From: Channa striata
Lineage: Eukaryota > Chordata > Actinopteri > Anabantiformes > Channidae
Reading direction: 5' to 3'
DNA length: 64,000 nt
NCBI GenBank assembly: GCA_033026295.1
Contig: CM065176.1
Coordinates: 8,721,945-8,785,944, forward strand
In this document: piece by piece, positions 50,101-63,312 of the stretch
Layout of the letters: the number at the start of each line of letters is the position of its first letter
Numbering within the stretch: the stretch's first letter is position 1
Translations under genes and position numbers: made by a program
The notes under the pieces: generated by a model
What the model saw: the letters and a program-made list of their open reading frames with translations, nothing else
Database searches by the model: none
What the model was told of the DNA's origin: nothing

Positions 50101-51556
50101 CCAAAGTAAGTCTTAGGTTGGTACAACACATTCATGTTGCCCAGGATAAACTTTGATGATGAAACTATCACGTCTAAAAGTGTATGAAGATAGATATTTT
50201 GTAGCAAAAATGCCATATTCAATTGTATGTTCTAGTGTGTTTTAAAACACATACAGTAAAGGGACCTCAAACATCTGAGTGAAACGATAAACTAGAAGCC
50301 AAGAAAAGTGAACGTGAACAAATCTCTAATAATTTAAGGGAACAAACACTGATGAGACGTGTTTATTTGCCCAGCAGAGGACTGCAAGCAGATCTTTGCC
50401 AAAGATATTCCGGAGTGTAGATTCTGACCTCCGAGACAGGAGACATAGTTGGACAGCTGAGACGCTCCACCGAGTAGGTGACAGTTGACTCAACCTCTTA
50501 ATGTCAGAGAATATGTCTTGGTATGAGGGTTTGATGGAGGGGGATGTTTTCATCCCGTCATTAAAATGACATGTTTGACATTCTCTGAAAACCATCAGGG
50601 AGTTAATACAGTTCCCCAAGGTTAAGCCCAGTTTAGATTTATCCATGTAGTGTTATTTCAGGAAAATTACAATGGTTTCCCAATTTCCTGTGTGTTATTT
50701 TATTTACACAAATGCTTCTCGAAGCTTCCCTTATGTGTATTTATACGTACTTTGCCCTATTATCCTGTTGGCTGAAAAACAGCAAACAGTTTAGGGATTT
50801 TTGATGACATTTGGATTCTTGCTCCAAATGGTTAGAAAAAATGTAGTGAAAGTGCACGTTTGTGTTGAAGCTGAATCCGTGTATATTGTTTACCAAAAGT
50901 GATAGTTAAATGTATGAAGCTAATCTCTCCATTTTGCAGTAATACTTAGATTTTGTTGTTTTTATTCTTTTGTACCTAGACATGTACTTCAAAGGAATAT
51001 GTCACATATATAGAAATTATGTTGATTGGCATCAGTCAGGTCTTGCCAAAATTCTTATTAAACATCTGCCTGAAGTGACTTTTTAGAAATGCTGTAGTAT
51101 TTTAACAAAAAACCAAATGCCATCATGTAGTGTGCACATCCTGCAGTCTTTGAAATCACTGATGGGCTGTTTTGTTGATTTAAGAGTTTTCAAAGTTGTG
51201 AATAGCTGATATTGTTTTTTTTTTTGAGTGATAAATTTAGGCAATCATGCCTTTCATTTGAGGGCAATGAACCACAGAATTGTGTTGAATAATGGCACTG
51301 GCGTTTTGTCCACATAGTTATTACAAAATGAGATTTTTCAGCTTCCAGTCCCTAGTCGGTCCTTCCAGAATTTTGTGGATGTTTTTGGGATTGTTGTGGC
51401 CTAAAATGTCTAATTAAATGACAGCTTTTCTAAAAAATTGGGAGGCATGTTGCAATGTTTTTATATTTAAAATTGCAAGGTTGCACAGAATTCAGGGGGC
51501 TTGGTTGAATTAATTTGTTGTAATTGCAGCATCGAAAATTCCTGGCGGGACTGAAT
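44121..51556. other. Non-coding stretch, probably intronic or intergenic
   Basis: No coding exon recognised. A 13-nt direct repeat, AATATCTCTAAGA, occurs at 49700-49712 and 49726-49738. A short GTGTGCGTTT duplication lies near 48108-48130. If the 43.56-kb exon model holds, all of this is intron 1 of that gene. Confidence 0.5.
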
Positions 51557-52305
51557 TATACACTCACCGGCCACAACAGACTTTGAACGTGGCGCGGTTA
51601 TTGGTGCCAGACAGGCTGGTCTGAATATTTCAGAAACTGTTGATCTACTGGGGTTTTTATGTACAACCATCTCTAGGGTTCATAGAGAATGGTCTGCAAT
51701 AGAGAAAATATCCGTTGAGCCGCAGTTCGCCGGGCGAAATGTCTTGTTGATGCCAGAGGACAGAGGAAATTAGCCAGACTGTTTTGAGCTGATAGAAAGA
51801 CAAAAGTAATGCAAATAAACACGTGTTTACAACCAAGGTATGTAGAAGAGCATCTGTGAACATGTTGATGGGCTAAAGAAGCAGAACACTCAGGCTTCCA
51901 TTCACAAGGGCTCACCGAAACTGACCAGTAGAGGTTGTATCTCGATTTCTGCTGCAATGTTCAGACGGTAGGGTCAGAAAACGGCATGAAGGCAGGGATC
52001 CATCCTGACTTGGATCAACAGTTCAGGCTGCTCCTGGTGGTGTGATGGTGTGGGGAATATTTTCTTCCATTGACTGTTGAACCTTTTATATGTTCTTATG
52101 GCTTCTTCCAGCAGGATAACGTACCGTGTCACAAAGCTAAAACCATCATAAAGATGTTTCTGGATCATGGCAATGAGTTCACTGTACTCAAATGGCCTCC
52201 ACTGTCACCGGATCTCAATCCAATAAAGCACATTTGGGATGTGGTGGAACCCGACAAATTTACAGCAACCGTCTGATGCTGTCGTGTGATTGTGGACTAA
52301 AATTT
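51557..52305 (+). mobile_element. Decayed Tc1/mariner-like transposon copy
   Basis: The left end TATACACTCACCGGCC is the start of the terminal repeat of a Tc1-like family widespread in fish (from memory). The sequence then follows the family's transposase region in order: the helix-turn-helix part (GTGCCAGACAGGCTGGTCTG, then CAACCATCTCTAGGGTT) and the DDE part (CCAGCAGGATAACGTACCG, then GGATCTCAATCCAATAAAGC). At 52070-52276 a frame still reads FQQDNVPCHKAK and PPLSPDLNPIKHIWD, the second and third parts of the DDE domain. Several internal segments are deleted, the frame is broken more than once, and the right terminal repeat is missing, so the copy is dead. Confidence 0.85.
52070..52276 (+). 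pseudogene. Tc1-like transposase remnant (DDE domain, C-terminal part)
   Basis: The longest surviving frame of the decayed Tc1-like copy, about 68 codons. It retains QQDNVPCHKAK (around the second catalytic Asp) and LSPDLNPIKHIWDVVE (around the third acidic residue), but has no start, no paired-type DNA-binding domain and a premature end. An intact Tc1 transposase is about 340 residues. Confidence 0.85.
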
Positions 52306-55300
52306 TAAAACTAAAATTGCCAAGACAAACTTATTTATGCAACCAGTTTGTTCATATCTGTCCATATTTGTCCATGTCTGTCTTTTCAGATAATCTCCTT
52401 CCGACTCATTCCTACCTCTCTACCTCCCACTCCCCTCTTTTCTCCTCATGAGAGTTGGTGTATAAAAAAACTGGAAATGCCAGCCAATAACGAACATGCA
52501 GACATGCTGTCCAGTTTCTGTCGACTAGTGCAGCCCATCTCTCCTGCCAGCAGCAATGATCTGTAGAAGATACACAGTGAACTTTGACAATAAACTACAT
52601 TAAGTAACTTAGTGTTTCCATCTAACTTTGTTTGTAGTGATGCTCTAACAAACTCAGCCACAAGTGTGGGATGCCTGGCTCAACGGACCCTACGGCATGT
52701 GGAGAATGTGTTTTTAAGCATCAACCTCGCAAACGCAGCCCAGTGGGGCTTTTGGAAGTGCTGAAGGACACTTGGTTTTACTAGCTGCTGCAGACGAGCC
52801 CCAGCTCTGTTGTGCCCCCTCTTGTTTAAAACGATGGCTGATGTGACTTCACAGTTTCACTTTGACATGCAGGATGTGGTACGGCAACGTGGACATAATA
52901 ATATAGGTTCAGGCCCACTTCGTGCGATTAAAAATCCTGGAGTAAACCAGCCTGTTTGGGCGCTGGCATCGATGACAGGTGTGGGCCACAAGAGTAGGTT
53001 GTTCTTTTAGTCTCTGCTTGGCATTTGTTGAAGTGCTGTCTCCTTGACTCGCGAGCCTCCTCCCTCCTTCTTGCTTGGACGTCTTTCCAAACGCCGCTGA
53101 AGGGCGGTAACAGGGGACCTCTCTGCTCCTGCTCTGAGCTCGTGTGACACACGCATTCACGTATTTTGAGGGATGTTGTTTAACATGCAAATCAGTTGGA
53201 CCCTGGGCCTGCATGCTGAATAGACTTTCTTATACGGGTGTGTGTGTGTTTGTGAATGTACTTTCTGTGGGTGCTGGGACACTTGAAGTAGGTGAGATCC
53301 CTTTTAAGCTTTGTATTATTAATTTGAGTAGGAGGTCAAACTGCTCACCTCAGTCCTACAGGGTGGCACAGAGTTTTACACAGCATTTCCATAAGTATTG
53401 TTCTTAATTTAGATGCTGCACTCAGGAGTGATGCCCCGTGTTACTGACTTGAGCTCACTGACGGACGCTGTCAGCTGTGGGAATGCTGCTGGTCCAAATC
53501 CTGACTGATGCTGTGGAAGGAACAGCTAAGGGAGACTGTTATACAGTCTGTAGTAACTTTTACATCTTTCCTGTTCTTTCAGTGCATTCAGCGTCCTGCT
53601 GACATTGGTGAATATTTCCAGGTACAGAATGGAATGTCGCCTCTGTGTTTATAGTCTTGCCCCAGATCTATTAACCAATGACTGTTCTCTCGCAGCTTGT
53701 AGAGATGCATTTTGGTTGGCATTTATTTTTTTTTGATTTGTTTGAAAGGATATTGAGCCAAGGACAAAACTGACCAAGTTTACAAACTGGTCAATGCATT
53801 CAGACCAGAGGAAGCAAGTTGTCGCTCCCAATATTCCATACGGACTGCTGCTCAGTGTTTGAGCCCATGAGCCTAATGTTGGTTGGCTGTTTGCATTTCA
53901 GTGGTATTTGATTTCCTTTATGGTTATGAAGTCTAAGAAGAGATAATTATGAAAGTGCGTGCAAACAGCTTAACTGTCCCACCCTAGATTCTCCTAATGT
54001 TCTCTCTCCATGTACCGTAGCGTTTACATGGTAATCACAGAGGATACATTCTGCTTTTTCAAAGCACTTTGTGTCCCACAAAATTAGAAATAATTCTCAC
54101 AACAACGTCTCATAAGTGATGTTTATGACCAATGTTCACTCTTACCTTAAACTCCCAATCCAGCTTAAAGCACCGTAACTGGTGGCATGGGAGACGTGGT
54201 ACAGTGCTGAATCCCATTCAGCTTTTACACAACAGCGTCTCTGTCAAACTTGGTTTCCACTGGCGGCTTGAGGTTTGTCCTGATGATTGGGTTTGTGGTG
54301 CCATCGAGCTCCTGTTGGCGTCAAAGTCCTGACTGAAGGCTGTGCTCAGACACACGGACTTGTTAGTCAGACCTTTTTGAAAACTGCCCGGTGTTCCATA
54401 ATAGTTCCTTAAAGTGGACTTTCCTCGAGACCTTTCCTCTCTTGACTCAGGGAAAACTGTTAATCAATGGCAGTTCTCATAATGTGTGCAAACCTGTTCC
54501 CCCTTAGGTTGGCTCACTTTTTAAAATGCATGAAATGATATTTGGCTGCTTCATATTCTTAATATATCTTTTTTGTGTGTGTTTTAATTATAGCTCTGTG
54601 TGTGTCCATCATACATCCGTTTAAGATGTTGTGATTATTGATGCTGCATTAGCAACAGCAAGTCTAACTCCCTCATCAATCACACGGTCAGGTAGTTTAA
54701 ACACTGCTGTCATAATAAAATATATATATATATAAAATAATATTAATATATATTTTTTATATATTAACACTGTTAATCAGTCGGGCCTTAGCCAGGCCCG
54801 TTTCTGCAACAAACAACTGCAGCTGTTATTAATTAACTATTTTCCAAGCTTTTGCGTGCCTTTTTATTTATAAGGTTCTTTCATCCAAACACGTTGTTCT
54901 CATTAAGGCTCATTTCTGCTTCAAATTTGGAAAGAAGACTGAAGTTAATTCTAGGGAAGATGCTCAAAAAGCTTCTTAGCCTGATTGTATTACTGACTGC
55001 GATTTTGTTGTGAGTGAGCAGCAAATAAACAGTGATTATTAGTAATAGCTGACATTATGGGAGGTTTTTCGCCGTATGCAGCAATGAGGAAACTTTGTCA
55101 TTTCAATAGATTCTAACAAATTACTAATACACAACATTTGCACAATATTTTTTTATTTTAACATACTGATACTGTTGAAAGGTTTGGAAAGTTGCAGTAA
55201 CAATCATGATAAGGAACTTTATTCATTAATCATTCGGCTGTTAAGTCATGAGGTCATGAGTCATCACATTGTGTTTGCAAAAAACATTAATACAGCTAAG

Positions 55301-58300
55301 TTTGGGCTGCAACAACATTGTCCTGCATGCCATTTATGTATGCCTGAATGTGTGTGCGCTGTGATAACTTTTTGTACATAAAAACAAATCCTGAGGGTCT
55401 TGATAGAAACACGTTGCATCAAGTCAGGCCAGCGAGATGCACCACAACAGTGCGTCTTTCTCGCTTCCTTTTGGAGCTGAGGGAGTATTTTGTTCGGTAA
55501 GTTCAGATGTACCAGCCAGGTCACGTTAATGTTAGCCTGCGTTCAGGCCGACAGGTCTGCTGTTTCTTACAGAGGTCACGAATGGCTTTGGGCGCCAATG
55601 AAGTACTTCCTGTTCAGCCACCTGCCCTCCTCTGACCCTATTTTGTATCCCGTTTCCAATTTTTCTCTCTCACATACACACCGCCGAAAGCCAACGCGCT
55701 CGGTGTGAAAGTAAAGCACGAGCAGATCCAAAAAAAAGCTGTATGTGTTGTTAAATGCAAGTACGTTGGTCGTCTGATTTCTCTGGTTGCACTTTCAGCA
55801 TTGCGAGCAATTATTTATGGAATGAAACTTCTCAGTAATTGGTGTAAGTTGTATGCCGCTCATGTCAGCGCTTGAAGCTGCCAAATCCTCTCAGTGATTG
55901 ATCACCACCACATTTGCTTTGGTGCTCATCCAACGCTGTGTGTGTGTGTCCAAGCTCTGTCTGTCGTTAAAATGGAATGCCTGGCTACTTGAAAAAAGCC
56001 CTAACTGCAATCTGAGTGTAAATCAATGTCGGTGCTTTCTGTGTAGCTCTCCATCACGCCACAAACAGACACTGTGTGATTGATATTGTTTAGAAGAAAT
56101 ATTAAGCCGCACAGTTCTACTATAACCATTTCAAATATTACATTTGCAGCTGTTATGCATGACATCACATACCCCATGCAGTAGCTCATCGTGTGCTTAC
56201 ATTTGACGATCTGACGATCTGATCAGGATGCCCGGTAGGGGAGAATATAAATGGAGTGTTATCTCCCCTGATTTGCTTTTCTTGTTTGGACTGCGACTGC
56301 TGCTGAGGCTGGAGGGCTGTCTGGTTCAGACTGGCCGCACTGCAGTACTCTCTCACTGTAAAATATCATTTCTAATAACCTCTGACGTGCAGGCAGGCCG
56401 GGGGCACGCAGGGATTCAGGCGGGCGGAGATGCAGATAGTTATAAACACAGTGGCTGCAGAGCAGCGGTAATGCAGGGCAAAGAAAGTCATGCAGTGTTT
56501 TCCATAGTGAGCACAGGAGCAAATTAAAGACCTTCACCAGGTTTACTCAGTTGTACTTGGCTTCTAAGAAGTGTGGGTTTAGTCTGGATGTTCTAAGATA
56601 CAGGATTTACTATATAAAGTTCACATTGGGGGATGTTGCAAAATGACCAAAACTGGTAATATTTTACGAAATTATTTTTGTGTCAACTGACTACATGACT
56701 AATTGTGTTTGCTCCAGTATGTGTGAGCAAACATACTCCCTACTGTGATCTACAGTAAGATAAACCCATATAAAATTAAACCAGTTCCCTCGTTGTTTTT
56801 AACCTTTAGTTCCTTTCTGACATCTGTGTATTTCTGAACCAAAAAATATACTGAAGATGTTTGATAACTAGAGCTCATTTCTTCGCGCTCTCTGTTATGT
56901 AACGGTTGTGAAATCTTGTTGGCAGATTCCAGTGTCACAGGGAAATTGACAAATAAAAGATTGATGGGCACTTTCTTAAAAAAGAGGCGGGCCCGTGGGA
57001 TCTGGAGAAGGCAGAGTGGGGACAGGCAGTACTAAGAATATACTCAAAGAACTTCTCACGCTCTTGCCTCTGTCACAAGCAGCTGAAACCTCGGGGGGAT
57101 TTCCAACAGACCTGCCTAATGTACCCGCTCACGCTGTGAGCGAGGGGATCCAGCTCGGAGAGTGCTGTACTATGAAATCAACGCCAACTTCACAAGCATC
57201 CTCATGTAAAATCCTCATGTAAAATCTTGATGTCACATTTTTTTTTTTTAAATGGATAACTGAAAGGCAGGCGTTGATTTCCAGGTGGCCGGGGCAGATC
57301 CTGATGTGTGATTTGTAGAAGGTGTAATTATAGCAGGCTTTGACACGACATGAGATGTACTGTAGCGCAGCAGACGAACTGTCAGGGTCGTTCTCAACAC
57401 ATCACACGTTTTAATGCCAAATGAACAGTACGTGGCCTTAGGGCAGCGTTTCCTCCTTTTGTCTTGTCATTATCTGTTTCAGACGGTTGGCTTCCGACGT
57501 GTTTTTCTTTAATATTTCAGTCATCAATGTCAGATGGTGAATTAATGCACTGACAGGAGTGACTTTTAAAAGGGAACATCACAGTGGTGCAGTGTGTTGT
57601 GGAGTTGTGTTTTGTTGGCTGGAGCAGTAATTCAGATCTTAGACCAGCTTTATCCCACAGCCCCTGGTGAATCCGCTCACAGATTCTAGGTTGAATGTTG
57701 TTTTCTAGCGCTGGCTCCCAAAAACCAACGCGGTGCTGTGCTGTGCTCTATTTGTTCTTTAGGAAAAAGAAAACATTTCCATCCACACATGGAAAATTGA
57801 AAATGGAAAAGGAAAATGTCAGCCGCTGACCTTATTACTTGCTCTTGCAAGTCTTCCAGTCTTGAAGCCACAAATAAAGAAAGGAAAAAAAAACGAAAAT
57901 AAATCTAATGATTTGCCGACATTATATTTGGCTACAGCAAACACTGGGTAGGAAAACGCCACATTAACAGCTCGTATTTGCTCGTTTCCTTTTATTGTGC
58001 CTTTGCGTCAATATCACGCTTATGCTCTCTCTGTCTTCCTCTGCTTTTTACTATTTGTCCCCCACTAATTCTTTTCAGTTGTCTGTCTTGCAGCAGAACC
58101 AGACAGCTGAATGTTAAGCGTAGCGCCCAGCCCGGCTTTGTGGTGGCGCGGCTCCCTGACTAGAAATTCAATGAGTGTGGCAAATGGAAGACTTCAGGTT
58201 GTGGACATGCTCAGCGGCTTCAGATGCGACTGGCTCAGGTTTTGGACTGGCTGACGTGTTGTGGAAGAGCGTTTCACAAGAACACAGACTGAGCGGCTGT

Positions 58301-58828
58301 CTGCCGCAGAGCCTGTTACAGCAGATAGTGGCCTGTGGTCTGTGGTTGATTGCGGTCTCATCTGCACCGTCAAGCTGCAGTTCCCACACAGACGCTCATG
58401 TCGACTCACAGTATCCAGTCCGAACGCTGCGAACACTGTCGATCACCCGGTGCATGAAACACACTGTGATTTACGCTTCTTGGCGTGCCTGAAATATTTG
58501 TGACTATCTTTGTCAGACATCCTGTGACAGTTACATCCCGACTCTTCGCAAATAGCATCACTGGGATGTTTAGGAAGTGTGGTGGCATTTGTGGTCAGTT
58601 GTAGTAACTGCTCTCACTCAGGAAGAAGGGACCTGTGTCTGGTAACATCTCAGTGTTTTACTGTGGCGTTGTGAGAATGAACGCGTACACGTGCTCGAAC
58701 AAATGTCCACATCACCCACTGACAGCTGTGTTAGTGTCAGGGCTGCATTAGCGTTTTTTTTTCAAATAGCAGGTGATTTAATCTAAAGACTTGTTCTCAC
58801 TCTCTGTTTTTCTTCCTCTCTTTGATAG
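52306..58828. other. Non-coding stretch, no gene seen
   Basis: No coding exon that I can name. It contains an AT-only patch (54718-54768), a doubled TGACGATC near 56204-56220, and a plus-strand frame (52348-52566) that ends shortly before an AATAAA near 52590 but has no recognisable family. Confidence 0.5.
54718..54768. repeat. (TA)-rich low-complexity tract
   Basis: About 50 nt made only of A and T, mostly TATA alternation. Confidence 0.9.
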
Positions 58829-58885
58829 GCTGTCACAGGCAGGCCGGAAAGTCCACTGCCTCTGTTTCCGACCAGATCTAAGCCG
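58829..58885 (+). other. Candidate internal (5' UTR) exon, 57 nt
   Basis: Both borders are strong. The acceptor is a long pyrimidine tract ending TTCTTCCTCTCTTTGATAG, and the donor is AAGCCG|GTGAGAAAT. The 57-nt segment contains no ATG. Two of its three frames are open (one would read AVTGRPESPLPLFPTRSKP), so coding cannot be excluded, but I recognise no protein. It lies 14.9 kb downstream of the ATG-less exon-like segment at 43.56-43.95 kb, and the two could be successive 5' UTR exons of one rightward gene. Confidence 0.4.
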
Positions 58886-58917
58886 GTGAGAAATGTACCA
58901 TGTTCCATCTCGCTTGA

Positions 58918-58938
58918 TTTTTTTTTTTTTTTTTTTTT
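58918..58938. repeat. Poly-T tract
   Basis: A run of about 21 T, 33 nt after the candidate exon. Confidence 0.92.
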
Positions 58939-61900
58939 AGTGCCGGTCTCAGGACGACCTGATTCTGGTTTTGCTCTATCGAATTCCAAGTTATTATTTG
59001 CTAGATAAAAAATATCTCAGGCGATATTGCTTTTGATATAATCTCGGGAAGAGAAAAATAATTAAGGCATAAGTCACACCATCTTGGTTCCCTGTAGGTG
59101 GTATTTCCCAGTCGGCCTAGTCGTGTTATAATAGAACAGACAATAGTTCTTCCTGGAAACATTCTCTGGTGACTAAGCTGCAGATTGTTCAGGGCAGACT
59201 TGCGGCTCTGGTATGGCTGTGCTTCCTTCCGACTACTTCCAAACTTTAGGGAGGGTGACTACAGGAAAAAGCCCCTTTTGTATACACACACACACAAATT
59301 CCTCGTGCCACAGATTTCAAGGACGTATCCTACATGGCCTCCGGTAAAGTCTGCACTAATAATTTGTTGTAGGCTTAAATTGGTATGGATCATGGAGGCT
59401 GCAGACACACAGGGAAAAACAGCTTGAATTGTTTTCAGTAAGTGGCCACTAAGGCTGTTAGCAATAACGCTGAACAATAGTTTAGAGTTTTTAAACATAT
59501 TTACTGTGCTCACAGGATGTAATGTTCTAGAGAAAGTTGGCGGGTACACTCTCTGTGGATCCTGAACGCCTCACACACACAGGGCTGCTTATGCTGTGTA
59601 GACACAGTATTCTTTTAAATACAATGTCTGCACACAAAGACACGTGATAGGTCCACCTACGACAAGAGGAGAAGGAATATTGTCTTTATTATGAATATTG
59701 AAAATATTATGATTTTCAGGTGTTGGGGGGGCCACTATTGTTATGGGGAGACTCTGAGAGAGGTGGGATGTTACAGTACAACAGTGGCTCTGCATTGCTA
59801 TTTTATTTCTTTGTGTGTTTTTGTACTTGTGAAATGTGCAAAGATGATCCTGCAGGTATTATGTATTTTATTATCTATTATCTATCTATTATCTCTATTT
59901 CTAAATGACACAGGCATTTGAAAAGCGGGCTGATGTTAGACTGCAGTAGAGTTCCTCAGTTCCTTCATATGACATATTGTGGTCCACCTAAGTGCGTTTA
60001 ATTCATATCGTTTATGTCTAATCAACATTGTTCTTGCAGAGGATAAAAAGTATTTTGATCCTTATTGCATATATTATCTTATTTCAGGTCCCAAACTTGT
60101 GCACATTCTCTAAAAGCATTAATTTGTAAAGATTAATAGTTGACACTGACTGGCTGATTCCTTTTGGAGATTCACCACTGCTGGTTTTATTGTTGTAGGT
60201 CATTAGCGTGGGCATCAATAACAATTACAGTATATAAATCCATGTCAAATAACAGGAAACATTAATAGTATCTATACCTAGTCGGTACCTATATTATTAG
60301 AAAATATTTGACTACAAAATATTCCAAGGCAACGATTACACAAAATTCAACATAGACCTATGTTAACATCCAAATTCATTTCCACAGAGTGAAATGAATG
60401 AAATTTGAGTACTCTTAAAACATGAGGCTATGGAGAGGGAAATTATATTACCTTGTAAGCTCTTTCATGCTGGAATCCTGAGGAAGAGTGAGGTGTGCTA
60501 ACGTGAGGAAGGAAGCTCTCTGGTTTATGACCATCCATGTAAAACAAGCACCACCAAGTGCCGGGCTGCTGAAAGTGTAAAAGTGAGGCTGCTGGTTTTC
60601 GTTCTGGGTCACACTGTTTGGGATGAAGCCCTCCGTCAGCAGTGAGCAGCAGTGAAGCCTCGGAGGATCCTTTGCTCAAAAAAACTCTGTGTTCCCTAAA
60701 TGTTCGGAGCTCAGGTCAAACACTTTTACTGCATTTATCTCAGCATCTTAAACTGCTGCCGGTAAGTGATGGTGGTGGACTGTGTAGTGCAGCAGTGACC
60801 TCTGTCAGGCACGGCGGGTTCTGCACGACATCAATCTGTCATTTATCCATCAACTATATTATTAATCCAACCTGCATATCTTTGTAGTGTGTGAGGAAAC
60901 CGATGCACGTTTGGACCCCAGAGCTTTTTGCTGCCAAATGAGAAGAGTAAGTCGGTAACGTTGCTTAAGACCTTTTTCCAGTTCAGTTTGCTGTTTTTGA
61001 GGAATGCGTGAGGACAAGGTTTTGCACATTATCTGTTCTTGCTAGTGACAAAAACTTCACAGACAGCTGCAACTCTAGGATATTTTAACCCAGTGGCAGC
61101 AGCAACATCTGGGCCTCGCGTTAGCTCAGTGTAATAAAGAAGGTGGTCCGTGGAGACAGCTTGGTCTGGCCAAACCTTTTCCAGAGGGAAAGGAGAAAAT
61201 GAATAGCTGAAGGTTGTGGCCAGTAGATGCTCAGCTTCAGGAGAAGCTTTTTTTTTTCTCGTCTGTTCACTTTCCTTTTGAAATTCTGCTCATCATTCTT
61301 CCTGCAGAGGGGCCCAGAAAGGGAAATATTTAATGGTCTGGTTTTTACATCGGGGCTTAATTCCCTGCTAGTTAAATTGGCTCACTTTCTCAATTAGCTT
61401 AACAAGAGAAATCCTCTTCATCCCATCCCTCCAATTCAAAGCTGTATCACAGCTACCTGTAATACTCATCTTTGATGATGTAGAATAATTGGGTTATTGT
61501 GTAAGTGTGAGCACAGATGCTACCCCAACTTCACTTGCAGCTCGGCTCGCGTTTTGTGCCATTTGTGAGAGGGGCTTTAGACGCATCCTGTTCTCGACTT
61601 GGAATCTGACAGCACTGCTTAAACGAGGATCGAAACCGTGGACAAGTTTTACAAAGTGGAGGCTTCTCGTTACTGGTTGAGAGTTAATTTGACATGAATA
61701 AATGGTTTGTTAAGGACCTGTCGTGCTACTGATCCCTGCCTCATCGATCAGAGCGTCCTGCACAGGGACGCATATTCAGCAGACTCCTCCGTATTGGATC
61801 TTGTTCGGCTGCAAACCTTCCTTGTCTTAAAGTAGTGCTTAAGCTGAACAAACAGCTGAAAGTGAAAGAGTAAAGCTGTACTTGGTGAAGTAAACGCTGA

Positions 61901-63287
61901 GCTGAGGCAGCTGCCTCGTTGAACTGTCCGCAAAAAGGCCCCCGCCGCCGCCGTGGTGCGAAAGTTCACAACTACCGGCCGTGGTTCTTTGAAAGTACGC
62001 TGCGTTGAATTATTAACTTTCTGAAACCGTTTTGTGTTTTTGTGATGCGTTTAGCCTCTTTGGCGTGTGACATCGGTGAGGGCATCATCTGGCTTTTCAG
62101 TTTGAGGGGAAAAAGTGCGGAGGGGATTGAGGCAACATCACTCAGAGCACAGTAAACCCCCCCCCAGTGAGGAGAGGGGGAGGATGAAGGAAGCGGAGGT
62201 TGAAGGCGAGGGAAAAGGCCAGCGTATTTCACAGCCCCAGTTATGTTCTTTCTGTAGAAACATCAAGGCTTTGCTTTGCTGCACTTCACAGCACGGCGCC
62301 GCAGCCCCGTGTTTGATGGCTGTGTTAGCAGGCCACAACACGGCACCCTTGTTTTGGCAAGTTCAGATTGGTTCAGAGAGGATCCTGGCTTTTAATCAAA
62401 TCGTGAGCGCTGCTGTTGAATGTTGACTTTGCTTTATGAAAAAAAAAAAAATGTGTTTTTTGGTTTGTTTTACAAAGATAAATATCACAAAGCCTGACTG
62501 TGAGATAACGTTTCGGTTTGATATTTGAAAGCCCTTGGAAGTACGTGATGCATGTTGAAAACTGTCACAGTTCAGTGACAGAGGTGTTACTGTGATTTCA
62601 GACTCGTTGTCAGAGATAATTGTTTCAGATTCGTTTACTTGCTGACTGGAATGTTTGTATCGTCTCGTGCGTGTTGACCTTGCCGGGTGACAGCCGGGTT
62701 TCTTCGCATGTTTAACTCTCTACGACCCATCCGCACACATTCCTGCATCTTTGACACGTTGACAGAGGTTCACTGTCAGCAGCCCCAGATAATGACATAA
62801 TATGTGTGAGTTATGATTCAGATCTGGCAGTGCAGCTAATAGGCTCTCAGAATGGACACAGATGAGCAGGTATTAATCTCCCTCAACTCTTCCAGTTATA
62901 ATCAAATCATTATATTTCTTCTCCTGTGCAACACAAACAGTTTGCCCTTGAAGTGCCCTCAGCAGATTTAGCTTGATTGTGCATCGGAAAAATTGTGTGT
63001 GGTTGTGTGTTTTGCGAAGATTAAATTCTTAAAGAAGTAGCAGGGTAGAGATAAGTGGGGGGAAAAAGGATAAAATGTATAAAAAAGATAAATGGAACGC
63101 GTTAGAATTGAGCTAACTTTGTAAAAATGTACAAAACGTTATCACGGGCAGTCATCTCTACACCGAACATCACATTATCTCCAACTTTTCCTGAACTTTC
63201 TGCGTGTTATTGCCTGCATGAACCATCTGCAGCATATGCCCAGTGTTGTAATGGATTCATTCTGCTCAATCAAGCCAGCGAAAAGTG

Positions 63288-63312
63288 CTTCCACTTCCAC
63301 TTCCACTTCCAA
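63288..63312. repeat. TTCCAC hexanucleotide repeat
   Basis: About four copies of TTCCAC in tandem. Confidence 0.9.
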
